From: CANJBX01 sp035556735
GTDB lineage: Bacteria > Pseudomonadota > Alphaproteobacteria > Rhizobiales > Xanthobacteraceae
NCBI GenBank assembly: GCA_035556735.1
Contig: DATMFF010000002.1
Span: forward strand, 372,001 to 436,000
Reading direction: 5' to 3'
Length of the DNA stretch: 64,000 nucleotides
Shown here one piece after another: positions 1 to 8,612 of the stretch; the first letter of the stretch is position 1; the number at the start of each line of letters is the position of its first letter. A program made the position numbers and the translations under genes. The notes below the pieces were generated by a model, which saw nothing but the letters and a program-made list of their open reading frames with translations, searched no databases and was not told where the DNA came from.

Positions 1-447
1 GTCCTTCCAGGCGACGAGGCCGGCGCCGCGGCGCGCAGCTTCCGCCTCGGCGGCCTTCTGCAGCGCGAGGAAAGCGTCGCGCCGCTCGACATCCGGCAGC
101 AGCCCCACGGTGCCTTCGTCCGAGCAGGGCGAGCCGATGAACAGTCCGGTCGGGGCGGACAATGACGGCAGCAGCTTGCCGATGAGCGCCAGGAACGGGA
201 TCAGCGCGTCCGGCACCAGGAATTCCACCTCGAGCCGCATGGTGAACATCGGCGCGATGCCGACAGGCCGGCCGTCGTGCTCGATGAGCCCGTAGAGGAA
301 CTGGAACTGATGCTCCAGGCCGCTCGCCTCGAGCACGCGATACCACCAATGGCCTTCGACCGGCGGCGGAAAGCATGCCGCCCAGAGACCGGCGGGGATT
401 GCCTTTTCCGTACCGACGAATCGAACCGAATAGGTTTGCTCAGGCAT
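1..447 (-). CDS. GNAT/FemAB-like acyltransferase-fold protein, truncated by the window edge
   Basis: This reading frame is open from an ATG at 447 to the window edge, giving 149 residues without a stop. The sequence has a GNAT/FemAB-like look: an early aromatic stretch (GHWWYRVL), a strand pair of the type LIEHDGRPVGIAPMF, and a helix rich in Ala and Glu near the edge. I read it as the N-terminal half of a FemAB-like or peptidoglycan-recognition family protein (Pfam FemAB_like type). This is a family impression without catalytic residues to confirm it. The start overlaps the stop of the upstream small transporter gene by 8 nt, so it is the third gene of a coupled operon reading leftward. The substrate is unknown. 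Confidence 0.55.
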   Translation of the reverse strand, partial: MPEQTYSVRFVGTEKAIPAGLWAACFPPPVEGHWWYRVLEASGLEHQFQFLYGLIEHDGRPVGIAPMFTMRLEVEFLVPDALIPFLALIGKLLPSLSAPTGLFIGSPCSDEGTVGLLPDVERRDAFLALQKAAEAEAARRGAGLVAWKD

Positions 448-781
448 AGGCGACGATCAGAGTGACGCCGAACAGGATGAGCAGGATTCCCGCCCAGCGC
501 GCGGGAGTGACCTGCTCGCGCAGCAACCAGGCCGCCAGCACGGCGACCGTGACGAAGCTCAGGCTGCTGATGGCGAAGGCCGTGCTGACCGTCAGCAGTC
601 GCAGCGCCACCGTATAGAGCGCCACCTCGACGATATAAAACCCGATCCCAAGTGCGATCCAACTGTAGCGCACGGTGCTGACCGCCGTTCGCAGCGCCGA
701 CAGCTTCAGGAACACCTGTGCGAAGCCCTCGATGACGGTGCAGACGAGCACGATCGAGACTCCCAGCATCGCCCCGCTCAT
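440..781 (-). CDS. Small four-TM DMT/SMR-type transporter, second subunit of a pair
   Basis: The product is 113 residues of almost wholly hydrophobic sequence with four predicted membrane helices, the size of the small multidrug resistance/EamA half-transporter family. The first helix carries a conserved acidic residue in the context CTVIEGFAQVFLKLSA (Glu18), at the place where SMR proteins bind substrate or protons. Its ATG overlaps the TGA of the upstream homologue (ATGA), and its own end overlaps the next gene, so translation is probably coupled. SMR pairs usually act as heterodimers. The ArnE/ArnF lipid flippases are one well-known pair of this fold, so a lipid-linked substrate is possible. 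No substrate can be read from sequence. Confidence 0.75.
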   Translation of the reverse strand: MSGAMLGVSIVLVCTVIEGFAQVFLKLSALRTAVSTVRYSWIALGIGFYIVEVALYTVALRLLTVSTAFAISSLSFVTVAVLAAWLLREQVTPARWAGILLILFGVTLIVAYA

Positions 782-1188
782 GGTGCGCCCGCCTTGGGCG
801 TCGAGGTCGCCGGCTCTGTCCGGCTCACCAGCCAGACGCCCGCGACCACGATGATGATGCCGGCGATCTGTGGCCAGGTCAGGCGCTCGCCGAGGATCGC
901 GACCGAGGCGACCGCGACCGTCACGTAGCTCAGCGACGTGATCGGCTTGGCGAAGCTCAGGTCGGCGACCTCGAGCAGCTTCACCCAGTTGATCAGCTTG
1001 CATAGCATGAGGATGCCGACGAGCTGGAACATCGGCCGGTGGATCAGCGTCCCCAACGTGTCCCGGAGCGAAACGTCATCCGGCAGGGTTCCGGCGCTCA
1101 TCTTCCACAAGGTCTGCGTCGCCGTGTCGAGGGCGACCGCCAGGAACGCACCCACGAGGAGCCGCCGACGTACAGCTATTCGACGCAT
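778..1188 (-). CDS. Small four-TM DMT/SMR-type transporter, first subunit of a pair
   Basis: The product is 136 residues with four predicted membrane helices after a basic N-terminus (MRRIAVRRR), homologous in design to the next gene. The first helix has Asp where SMR proteins have Glu (context VALDTATQTLWKMSAG), so the two subunits differ at the key acidic position. I chose the ATG at 1188 because the longer frame up to 1332 adds an Arg-rich, non-hydrophobic stretch that looks like noncoding sequence. It is the first gene of a leftward three-gene operon. The 3' end forms an ATGA overlap with the second subunit. Confidence 0.72.
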   Translation of the reverse strand: MRRIAVRRRLLVGAFLAVALDTATQTLWKMSAGTLPDDVSLRDTLGTLIHRPMFQLVGILMLCKLINWVKLLEVADLSFAKPITSLSYVTVAVASVAILGERLTWPQIAGIIIVVAGVWLVSRTEPATSTPKAGAP

Positions 1189-1367
1189 CGTATCCTGTTG
1201 GAGAAGGAGGAGCCGCCGGCGCAACGGCGGATGGACTGGCCGATGGGATATCGCATCCGCAGCACAAAGCGAAGGCCGCGTTCGCGTGCGCGGCCCGGCG
1301 CGATCTGGTCTCACAACCGCCTGACGCGACATAATTTTTCCCCATAACTGTGGTGAGCGGAGGCGTC

Positions 1368-3323
1368 ATGCGCCGGCGTCGCCCGGCGGCCGCTTTCCGT
1401 GATAACGTCGCCGTTGGGGTCGGGTGGGGTCGAGTGATGGCGATTCGACAAGTCGGCGCGTCGTCCACGCGCGCACCTTTTGCCAATGCGCAGGGGGTGC
1501 CGGAGGTGACGCCTTCCGAGCCGCTTCCCGCGCCCGCCGCTGGCGAACCCGACCTGCCGTCCGCTTCGATCGCTGGTCTCACGCCGGCCACCGAACCAGT
1601 CCTCCCTACCGTCGAATGGCCTGATCCGGCCGCGGTCACGCCGTCCGTGCAAGATGCCGACCTCGTCGCGCGGACGGATGCGGAGACGTTGCAGGCGCCT
1701 GTTGACGCGGCCCACGATGCTCCGGCCCTGGTGGATTATCGTGCCATCATCGCGGCAGCCGTCGCCGCCTTGCCGGTCAATTCGGCTGCCGCCCGGCGGG
1801 CTGTCTACGATCATGCGCGTCAGGTGGTGCAGGAGCGCCTGCGCGCGAGCGAACCACCGCAGAGAAGTTTCGTGATCGCGCGCGAGGAGCTTCGCCTCGA
1901 GCGCGCGATCCGGGCGCTCGAGGCGCAATACGCCGTGACAAATCCCGCTGCGCAGCCTGCCGGCGAGCCTGTTGCGGCTGCCGTGGTGGGAGAGGACCAG
2001 CCGGTGCCAGTAGCCGTGGCGGTGGAGCCGCCGCCTCTTGCGCCGCGCCCGCGTCGCACGCCGGCGCGCGCGCAGGCGATGCACGGGGTGGTGCTGAGAA
2101 CGTTCGGGCTGACGGCGGCGATCCTCGGCGGCCTGCTCGGCTACTGGCTCCTCGCTGGCAAGACCCGCGTCGTCACGCGTACGCTCTCGCCGGTGACATC
2201 CGTGCCCGGGGTGCAGGCCGCGGCCGAACCATCCTTGGGGGCGGCCGCGAAAGGCCCGCCTCAACGCGTGGCGGCGGGCGACGCCGCCGGGACGCCGCCG
2301 CTCTCCGATGCGGACCCGTCGTTGCCCCGCCGGGCGCCGTCGGACCTGCCGGACGATATCGTGTCGGTATGCCAGCGGGCGGTGTCGCCGGCCGAGTTTC
2401 TGCTTTGCTCGGACGTCGGAATGGCGCCGGCGGGCTCCGGCGAGGCGGTGGACCAGAAGTTCCCGTTCTGGGTCGGAGCCTACAAGAGCGTCGCCGACGT
2501 GACTGGCACCGCGTCATCCCCCGCCGATCTGGGTAGCGCCCCGTCGGGTGTTGCGGCGGCGCATTCGGCGAGCCCGACCGCGCGCGGGCGCTTCGAGCAG
2601 GGGCTCGCGCGTCTCAAGGCCGACGATCTCGAACGCGCAGTGGCCGAATTCTCGGAGGCGGTCCGCGCCGATCCGCAGTTCGCCGATGCCTACCTGCAGC
2701 GCGGGAATGCGTTGTTCCGCAACGGCGAGACGGAAAAGGCGATCGCAGACTTCAACACGGCGATCGGCCTCGATGCGCGCCATGCGTCGGCATACAAGGC
2801 GCGCGCCATGGCCACTCTCTACAAGGGCGACGACGATGCGGCGATCCTCGACCTCACGCGCGCCATCCAATACGGCGAGCTCGACCGCACGTTGTCCGCT
2901 ATCGAGATGTTCTATGCGCGCCGCAGCCGTGCCGCGCTCTATGATCGCAAGCGGCTCTATGACGGCGAACTCGCCGACCTCAATGCACTGATCGATGGAT
3001 ACTGGAAGAACGCGGCGCTGGTGGCGGCGCTGCGCGCGACCTATCGCGAGCAGGGGTCGGTCAGCCTGATGGCGTCGATCTATCGCATGCGCGCCGGGGT
3101 GCAGGTGAAGCGCGGGGATCCGGACGCGGCCGTCAGCGACCTGACCTTCGCGATGCAGCTCGATCCCCAGCGCACCCTGCCGCTCATGCTCGAGCGCGCG
3201 CGTGTGCAGGAAGCGGCGGGCCGGCGGGCGCAGGCCGCCGCGGACTTCGAGCGCGTGCTCGAGCTCAGCCCGAACAACGAGGACGCGCAGGCGGGCATGG
3301 CGCGGCTCAACAGCCGCGGCTGA
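1368..3323 (+). CDS. TPR-repeat protein with a single transmembrane segment
   Basis: The protein is about 651 residues. A Pro/Ala-rich N-terminal region of about 240 residues is followed by one membrane helix near residues 240-262 (LTAAILGGLLGYWLLAG), a Pro-rich linker, and a C-terminal block of tetratricopeptide repeats from about residue 405 to the end (for example FEQGLARLKADDLERAVAEF and YLQRGNALFRNGETEKAIAD). This suggests a membrane-anchored scaffold. The ATG at 1368 has GGAGG at 1359-1363. A GTG at 1350 and an ATG at 1437 are alternatives. It ends 13 bp from the convergent gpsA. The specific role is unknown. Confidence 0.7.
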   Translation: MRRRRPAAAFRDNVAVGVGWGRVMAIRQVGASSTRAPFANAQGVPEVTPSEPLPAPAAGEPDLPSASIAGLTPATEPVLPTVEWPDPAAVTPSVQDADLVARTDAETLQAPVDAAHDAPALVDYRAIIAAAVAALPVNSAAARRAVYDHARQVVQERLRASEPPQRSFVIAREELRLERAIRALEAQYAVTNPAAQPAGEPVAAAVVGEDQPVPVAVAVEPPPLAPRPRRTPARAQAMHGVVLRTFGLTAAILGGLLGYWLLAGKTRVVTRTLSPVTSVPGVQAAAEPSLGAAAKGPPQRVAAGDAAGTPPLSDADPSLPRRAPSDLPDDIVSVCQRAVSPAEFLLCSDVGMAPAGSGEAVDQKFPFWVGAYKSVADVTGTASSPADLGSAPSGVAAAHSASPTARGRFEQGLARLKADDLERAVAEFSEAVRADPQFADAYLQRGNALFRNGETEKAIADFNTAIGLDARHASAYKARAMATLYKGDDDAAILDLTRAIQYGELDRTLSAIEMFYARRSRAALYDRKRLYDGELADLNALIDGYWKNAALVAALRATYREQGSVSLMASIYRMRAGVQVKRGDPDAAVSDLTFAMQLDPQRTLPLMLERARVQEAAGRRAQAAADFERVLELSPNNEDAQAGMARLNSRG

Positions 3324-3336
3324 TGTTTGCGTTGCG

Positions 3337-4311
3337 TCACACGCCTTCGGCGCGGAATGGCCGCGTCAGCAGGCTTTCGATCGCCGCATCGACGCTGAGC
3401 TTGCCGTCGATCACGGCGGCGACAGCGCTCGCGATCGGCATGTCGACGCCCTTGCGCTGGGCCATCGTCACCAGCGCGAAAGCCGTGAACGAGCCCTCTG
3501 CGAGTTTGCCCGCCGGCGGCGCTGCCCCCTGGGCAAGGGCGACCCCGTACGAATAGTTGCGCGACTGCGCACTCGAGCAGGTCAGGATCAGGTCGCCGAG
3601 ACCGGAAAGACCCATCAGCGTGTCGGCGCTCGCGCCGAGCGCCCGCCCGAACCGGACGAGCTCCGCGAAGCCGCGCGTCGTCAGCGCGGCGGCAGCGCTG
3701 GCGCCGAGCTTGCGGCCCGCTACCATGCCGGCCGCGATCGCGAATACATTCTTGGTGGCGCCCCCGATCTCGACACCGCGCACGTCGCTCGCGTGATAGA
3801 CGCGGAATGTCGGCAGGCCGAGCGCCTGCCCGAGGTCGCGCGCGAGGCTCTCGTCCGCCGCTGCAAGCGTTACTGCGGCGGGCAGCCCGCGGCCGACCTC
3901 CGCCGCAAAGCTCGGGCCCGACAGGATCGCCGGCCGCACGTGCGGCATCTCGTCGGCGATCACCTCGGTCATGAACGCGCCGGTGCCCTGCTCGATGCCC
4001 TTGGCGCAGACCACAACCGGAATCTCGCGCGGCAGGCGCAGTGTGGTCAGCGTGGTGCGCACCGACTGCGCCGGCACGACCAGCAGCACCATGTCGGCGT
4101 TGGCCGCGAGCTCGTGGCTGCCGGAAACGACGATCCCGGGCTCGAGCATGATGCCGGGCAGGCGCGGGTTCTCCCGCCGCGCGTCGATCGCGGCTGCCGA
4201 TGTCTCGGTGCGCGCGATGAGGGTGACGCTCCGGCCGGCCCGCGCCGCGACGTTGGCCAGCGCAGTGCCCCAGGCGCCGGCGCCGACCACTGCGACGCGT
4301 TCAAAAGCCAT
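3337..4311 (-). CDS. gpsA: NAD(P)H-dependent glycerol-3-phosphate dehydrogenase
   Basis: GpsA reduces dihydroxyacetone phosphate to sn-glycerol 3-phosphate, the backbone precursor for phospholipids, in the cytosol. The 324-residue product begins with the Rossmann motif VAVVGAGAWGTALA and contains the family motifs VVCAKGIEQGTG, ILSGPSFAAEV and GGATKNVFAIAAG, the last holding the catalytic Lys. The C-terminal block GLSGLGDLILTCSSAQSRN is also diagnostic. Length matches the family. I chose the ATG at 4311; an in-frame GTG at 4320 would add three residues. A palindromic repeat array lies directly upstream. Confidence 0.96.
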   Translation of the reverse strand: MAFERVAVVGAGAWGTALANVAARAGRSVTLIARTETSAAAIDARRENPRLPGIMLEPGIVVSGSHELAANADMVLLVVPAQSVRTTLTTLRLPREIPVVVCAKGIEQGTGAFMTEVIADEMPHVRPAILSGPSFAAEVGRGLPAAVTLAAADESLARDLGQALGLPTFRVYHASDVRGVEIGGATKNVFAIAAGMVAGRKLGASAAAALTTRGFAELVRFGRALGASADTLMGLSGLGDLILTCSSAQSRNYSYGVALAQGAAPPAGKLAEGSFTAFALVTMAQRKGVDMPIASAVAAVIDGKLSVDAAIESLLTRPFRAEGV

Positions 4312-4376
4312 GTTGCCCACTCACGATTGGTCCGGCGGCAGCCGCCGCGCGCGGTCAAGCGCGACGGAAGGTTTAG

Positions 4377-4538
4377 AGCATGATCCCGAAAAGTGGAAAC
4401 CGGTTTTCGGAGAGGATCATGCTGTGACGAAACGGCATGATCCCGAAAAGTGGAAACCGGTTTTCGGAGAAGATCATGCTGCAGCGAAACAGCATCATCT
4501 CGAAAAAGCGCAACCCGGATTTTGGACGAGGCAATGCT
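4377..4538. repeat. Array of three palindromic intergenic repeats (GCATGATC...GATCATGC family)
   Basis: Two well-conserved palindromes lie at 4377-4423 and 4435-4480, each starting GCATGATCCCGAAAAGTGG and ending in GATCATGC. A third, degenerate copy lies at 4491-4538. The spacing is about 57-58 bp. The same family appears as a cleaner array at 41008-41162. The consensus is a dispersed extragenic palindrome seen widely in Hyphomicrobiales genomes (established knowledge, recalled). Each copy can fold into a long hairpin with an inner CCGAAAA/TTTTCGG stem. It lies between the coiled-coil gene and gpsA, both on the minus strand, and could separate their transcripts. Confidence 0.88.
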
Positions 4539-4576
4539 GAACGGACGCCAATGAAGAGTGGAGATCGGCTCGCCGG

Positions 4577-5839
4577 TCAGGTTGCCGGCGCCACGCGCGA
4601 GGCGCGCGCCTGCAATGCGCGGATGCGGTCGGCGAGGTTGCCCTCGTTCCCGTCCGTTGCCGATTGCGCGCCGCGCGCCGCCTGGGCGCCTTCCGGGTCT
4701 GCCTGGGCCAGCATTGTCTCGATCGGCGAGCCCGGACCTTCCAGCACCATGGTGAGCCGCGCCACTTCGGTGGCGATGTCGTTGATGCGTTCACGCAGCA
4801 GCGCGTTCTCCACGCGCTCGGACGCCCAGCTCGACTCGGCTTCCCGCCGCATCGTCGCGAGCTCGCGCTGCAGCTTGGTGCGCTCCTCACGCGTATGCTC
4901 GAGCTCCTTCTCGAGCACGGCCTTCTCGGCGCGCAGTGTGGAACTCATGCCCGAATGCTTCTGCTCGATCGCGGCGATCTCGGCGCGCAGGTCCGCCTCC
5001 ACGCGGCGCGCCTGCTCGGCGGCGCCTCGGAGCTGTGCCGACTCGTAGTCGCGTTCGGCCAGCATGCGGCCTTGCTCGGTCAGGCGCGTTTCGAGCTCCT
5101 GCACCCGGCGGCTGAGCAGCTCGGCTTCCGTCCGTTGCACCGTGAGCTGCTGCTCGAGGTCGTTGACGCGACCGGAGAGGCTTTCAGCCTTCTGGCGCTC
5201 CGCTTCGAGTTCCCGTGTTGCCGCGTCGGCGTCGAACTTCTCGCGGGCGAGCCGGTCCTCAGCGTCCGCGATCTCCGCCTCGAAGCGATCGATCTGGGTC
5301 TTGAGCGCCTCGACCTGCGTGCGCAACGCGACGATCTCGACGCGCTGGCTGTCCGTCAGGAACGCGCGCTCCCCGAGCTCGGTGGTCAGCTTGGCAAGCT
5401 CGGCTTCCTTGTCCGACAGCGCGCGTGCCGTCTCGTGCATGGTATTGGTCTTGACCGCAAGCTCTTCCTCGGTGGCATGGATCTGCTCGCGCAGTGCCTT
5501 CTCGCGCGCCTCCATCGCCAGCAGCGCGGCCGTCTTGTCGCCGATCTCGGCCTTCAGACGGTTGATGGCGTCGGTTTTCTTGCCGAGTTCGGCGAGCTGG
5601 CCGGTGGTCCTGGCCTTGAGCTGGTCTACGCTCATCTCGAGCCGCCGCGTCGACATGGCGAACTCGGCGCGCAGTTGATCCTTGTCGGCCTGGATCTCGG
5701 ACATGGACACCGGCGTCGCCGCTTCGAGGCGACGCATCGTCAGCCGCTGGGCGCGGTTGTGGACAGCGAAACTGACGAGAACCCCGATCAGGCTCGCAAG
5801 CAGGAACCCGATCCCGAAATACATGATCGTTTCGATCAT
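4577..5839 (-). CDS. Membrane-anchored long coiled-coil protein
   Basis: The 420-residue product has one N-terminal membrane helix (residues about 3-25, YFGIGFLLASLIGVLVSF) and then about 370 residues of heptad-rich Glu/Arg/Leu/Ala sequence predicted to form a long coiled coil. No enzymatic motif is visible. The ATG at 5839 is preceded by GGGAGG at 9-10 nt; the longer frame to 5959 is Arg/Cys-rich and unlikely to be coding. It is probably an envelope or cell-shape structural protein. The specific function is unknown. Confidence 0.72.
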   Translation of the reverse strand: MIETIMYFGIGFLLASLIGVLVSFAVHNRAQRLTMRRLEAATPVSMSEIQADKDQLRAEFAMSTRRLEMSVDQLKARTTGQLAELGKKTDAINRLKAEIGDKTAALLAMEAREKALREQIHATEEELAVKTNTMHETARALSDKEAELAKLTTELGERAFLTDSQRVEIVALRTQVEALKTQIDRFEAEIADAEDRLAREKFDADAATRELEAERQKAESLSGRVNDLEQQLTVQRTEAELLSRRVQELETRLTEQGRMLAERDYESAQLRGAAEQARRVEADLRAEIAAIEQKHSGMSSTLRAEKAVLEKELEHTREERTKLQRELATMRREAESSWASERVENALLRERINDIATEVARLTMVLEGPGSPIETMLAQADPEGAQAARGAQSATDGNEGNLADRIRALQARASRVAPAT

Positions 5840-6068
5840 GGACAACCGCCTCCCCAGGCGATGTTGCGAAGATGACCGTGCTGACGCCTCCCGGACATGT
5901 CCCCCACGCGCCCGAAATGCAGCGACTTCGCCACACACCAAGCATGGCATGGCAGGCATGGTTTCGCCAGCGCTACCGGGTGGTTAACGTAAACCGAATG
6001 GTACCCTTAATGCGCGTCTTGTCGATGACGCGCGCGGGAATACCGTGGGGCGTTGCCTGCGCGCCAGG

Positions 6069-6659
6069 TCAGAACGGGTTCCAGGTCGCCTGCGGCGTGA
6101 ACTTGAGGTAACCGACGTTCGCACCCAGCCGCAGCCCCACCCCAGATCGGATCGGGACCACGACGATGTCGCTGGCGGTCAGTGCGGTCATGCCGAGGCC
6201 GCCGATAAAATAGGCAGACCCGTCGATGCCGGCGAAGCGCTGATAGATCGCCTGCGTGGCCGGCAGCTTGTAGACGAGCATCATCGTGCGCGCGCCCTCG
6301 CCGCCGAAGTCCCAGCCGATCGACGGGCCTTGCCAGAACACGCGCAGGTCGCCTGCGTTCTTCGTGTAGAGCACGCCTTCGCCGTATCGCAGGCCGCCGA
6401 AGAATGCGCCGCCGCCTTCCTCGCCGAGGATGTAGCCGTTCGGCAGGCCCCACTGGCTGACTGCCTTCTCGACGATCTGGGCGAGTCCGCGCGCCACCGT
6501 GCCGAAGAAGCGGTGGCCCGCGTCGATGATCTCGTTGGGAGAAAACTCGCTCGGCCCTTGCCGCCCTTGCTGCTGGGCGAACGAGGACCCCGTGCCGACG
6601 CCCAATGCCACGAACGCGGCAAGCGTGCCCGCTGCGAGCGTTCGAATGATGCCGTGCAT
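6069..6659 (-). CDS. eipA: DUF1134 envelope protein, EipA-like
   Basis: The 196-residue product has a Sec signal peptide (MHGIIRTLAAGTLAAFVALG, cleavage near SSFAQ) and a DUF1134 domain over most of the remainder, with the motifs IIDAGHRFFGTVARGLAQ, YGEGVLYTKN and GPSIGWDFGGEGA. The family founder is Brucella EipA, a periplasmic protein needed for envelope integrity. Length and architecture match. The ATG at 6659 has GAGGAG upstream; the much longer open frame to 7343 is an artefact overlapping the next gene. It appears to be transcribed alone. Confidence 0.87.
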   Translation of the reverse strand: MHGIIRTLAAGTLAAFVALGVGTGSSFAQQQGRQGPSEFSPNEIIDAGHRFFGTVARGLAQIVEKAVSQWGLPNGYILGEEGGGAFFGGLRYGEGVLYTKNAGDLRVFWQGPSIGWDFGGEGARTMMLVYKLPATQAIYQRFAGIDGSAYFIGGLGMTALTASDIVVVPIRSGVGLRLGANVGYLKFTPQATWNPF

Positions 6660-6794
6660 GAAAGGCTCCTCAGCTTGGCGACCGCGCCGGCCGCTTAACG
6701 CGTTGCTCACCGGGATCGCATAAGCCCTGGACGGTGAATCCCGCGGACCGACCGGCGCCCGCCGCGGGCTCGAATCGTGATCGTACGGTACAAT

Positions 6795-7292
6795 ATGGCT
6801 TTGGCACGGCGGAAGTTTCGTCTGGCGCGGACAGCGTGTTATTTCGCCGTGGTGGGGCTGCTGGTCTGCCCGGCCGCACCGCTGCACGCGCTCGTGGGTG
6901 AGCGTGTCGTCAGCGACCGCCACACCGGGCTTGCCATCTTCGGCTTCGACCCGGTCGCATACTTCGTCGACGCGAAGCCGCTCGCCGGGCGGGCCGAGTA
7001 CGAGCTCGAACTTCCCGATGCCGTCTGGCGTTTCCGCAACGAGGGAAACCGCGCGGCCTTCGCGGCCAATCCCGAGATCTACCGGCCGCGCTATGGCGGC
7101 TACGATCCCATCTCGATCGCGCGCGGGGTTGCGGTGGCCGGCAATCCGACCCTGTGGCTGGTGGTGGGCGAACGGCTGTACCTTTTCTATACCCGGCAGG
7201 CTCGCGACGCCTTCGGGGCCGACCCCGACACGGCCATTGCCGCCGCCGACGAGCGCTGGCCACAGGTCCGCGCCGGTCTTGCGGCCGAATAG
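6795..7292 (+). CDS. YHS-domain exported protein
   Basis: The product is about 165 residues, starting at MALARRKFRL; a GTG at 6777 would add six residues. The N-terminus is a signal peptide or membrane anchor (ACYFAVVGLLVCPAAPLHAL). It is followed by a YHS-type domain with GFDPVAYFVDAKPLAG and a strand-helix unit WRFRNEGNRAAFAANPEIY. YHS domains are small, often metal-associated modules. The classic Cys pair is absent here, as in many alphaproteobacterial exported YHS proteins. The gene stands alone, divergent from eipA. Biochemical role unknown. Confidence 0.75.
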   Translation: MALARRKFRLARTACYFAVVGLLVCPAAPLHALVGERVVSDRHTGLAIFGFDPVAYFVDAKPLAGRAEYELELPDAVWRFRNEGNRAAFAANPEIYRPRYGGYDPISIARGVAVAGNPTLWLVVGERLYLFYTRQARDAFGADPDTAIAAADERWPQVRAGLAAE

Positions 7293-7439
7293 CTGGCCGG
7301 TGTCTCGCGGCTTGGCCGAATCAGCGCGCTCGCGTAAAGGCAACCGACCCCCTGGCGTGGTGGTTCAGACGTTCGCTTCCCTCCTGCCGCACCTCCGTCA
7401 AGCGACCGTCTGGACCGAGCGATTCCTGGAGACTGCCCG

Positions 7440-8072
7440 ATGTCCGGCCCTGCGCTTGGAAGTCTCGATCTCGCGGCGCTGTTGTGCTCGCGGGTGTGCC
7501 ATGACCTGATCAGCCCGGCCGGGGCGATCGTCAACGGCCTCGAGGTGCTCGAAGAGTCGAAGGACGAGGAGACCAAGCTCTTCGCGCTCGACCTGATCCG
7601 CAAGAGCGCGCGCACCGCCTCCGCGCGTCTGCAATTCTGCCGCATCGCTTTCGGCGCGGCCGGTTCGGCCGGTGCGGAGATCGACGTCGGTGACGCGGAG
7701 AAGGTGGCGCGCGGCTTCATCGAGGACGACAAGGTCAAGCTCGCGTGGAACCTGCCGCGGCTCCTGCTCCCCAAGAACAAGGTCAAGCTGCTGCTGAACC
7801 TGCTGCTGATCGCTGCTCAGGCTATTCCGCGCGGCGGCCAGCTCACGGTCGATCCGGCCGGCGAGGGAGCCGGCATGGGCTTCCGCATCACCGCGACCGG
7901 CGTCAACGCCCGGGTGCCGCCAGCGCAGGCCTTGTTCAACGGCAGTGGCGCTGTCCAGGCGATCGATGCTCACACCATCCAGCCCTACTATACCGGCCTG
8001 CTGGCCCAGGAATGCGGTCTGACCGTCGCCCTCGCCGCCGAGGGCGAGAACATCGTGGTCAGCGCCCGGTAA
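7440..8072 (+). CDS. chpT: Histidine phosphotransferase ChpT
   Basis: ChpT relays phosphate from the hybrid kinase CckA to CtrA and CpdR in the alphaproteobacterial cell-cycle phosphorelay. The 210-residue product has the dimerization/His helix with LCSRVCHDLISPAGAIVNGL (phospho-acceptor His21) and a degenerate ATP-binding-like domain ending GLTVALAAEGENIVVSAR. Length and motif match the family. It is followed 102 bp downstream by a stand-alone receiver gene, an arrangement I recall from other members of the order. cpdR lies at 60.7 kb in this window. Confidence 0.9.
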   Translation: MSGPALGSLDLAALLCSRVCHDLISPAGAIVNGLEVLEESKDEETKLFALDLIRKSARTASARLQFCRIAFGAAGSAGAEIDVGDAEKVARGFIEDDKVKLAWNLPRLLLPKNKVKLLLNLLLIAAQAIPRGGQLTVDPAGEGAGMGFRITATGVNARVPPAQALFNGSGAVQAIDAHTIQPYYTGLLAQECGLTVALAAEGENIVVSAR

Positions 8073-8174
8073 ATCCCGGGTTCGGCGTGAACCAAACTTA
8101 AACGCTTTGGCCAACACAGTGCGCGGCCCAGTACAGGCCCGGCGACGGATGTCGCCGGACGAGGGAACCGCAAC

Positions 8175-8540
8175 ATGAAAACCTGCCTCGTCGTCGATGA
8201 CTCGAGCGTCATCCGCAAGGTTGCGCGCCGCATCCTGGAGCGGCTGAACTTCAATGTGAACGAGGCCGAGGACGGCGCGCAGGCCCTCTCGCTATGTGAG
8301 ATGAAGCTGCCGGATGCGATCCTGCTCGACACCGCCATGCCGAACGTGGACGGCTATGAGTTTCTGCGTGCGCTCCGGCGCATGCCGGGCGGCGACAAGC
8401 CGAAAGTGATCATCTGTCACGTCGACAACGACCTGCCCCAGATCGCGCGGGCGCGCCACGCCGGTGCCGACGAGATCCTGCTCAAGCCGTTCATGCGCGA
8501 CCACGTGGAGGCGAAGTTCAACGCCGCCGGCCTGCTCTAG
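8175..8540 (+). CDS. Single-domain response regulator downstream of chpT, atypical switch residue
   Basis: The 121-residue product is a stand-alone receiver domain. Acidic pocket Asp8-Asp9, phospho-acceptor Asp52 (ILLDTAMPNVDG) and Lys104 (ILLKPF) are present. The position of the conserved switch Thr/Ser after strand 4 is occupied by His82 (KVIICHVDND), so the usual Thr-dependent conformational switch may be altered. There is no output domain, so it should act by protein-protein contact or as a phosphate sink. An imperfect hairpin (GGCGACGGATGTCGCC) lies in the leader. Its location after chpT suggests a link to the CckA-ChpT relay. Confidence 0.88.
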   Translation: MKTCLVVDDSSVIRKVARRILERLNFNVNEAEDGAQALSLCEMKLPDAILLDTAMPNVDGYEFLRALRRMPGGDKPKVIICHVDNDLPQIARARHAGADEILLKPFMRDHVEAKFNAAGLL

Positions 8541-8612
8541 GTCGTCCCTGTGATCGGCGATGGCATGGTTGCGCTGTGCTCTCGCCGGTAACGGCCGCGC
8601 CGCGTCCGACGA

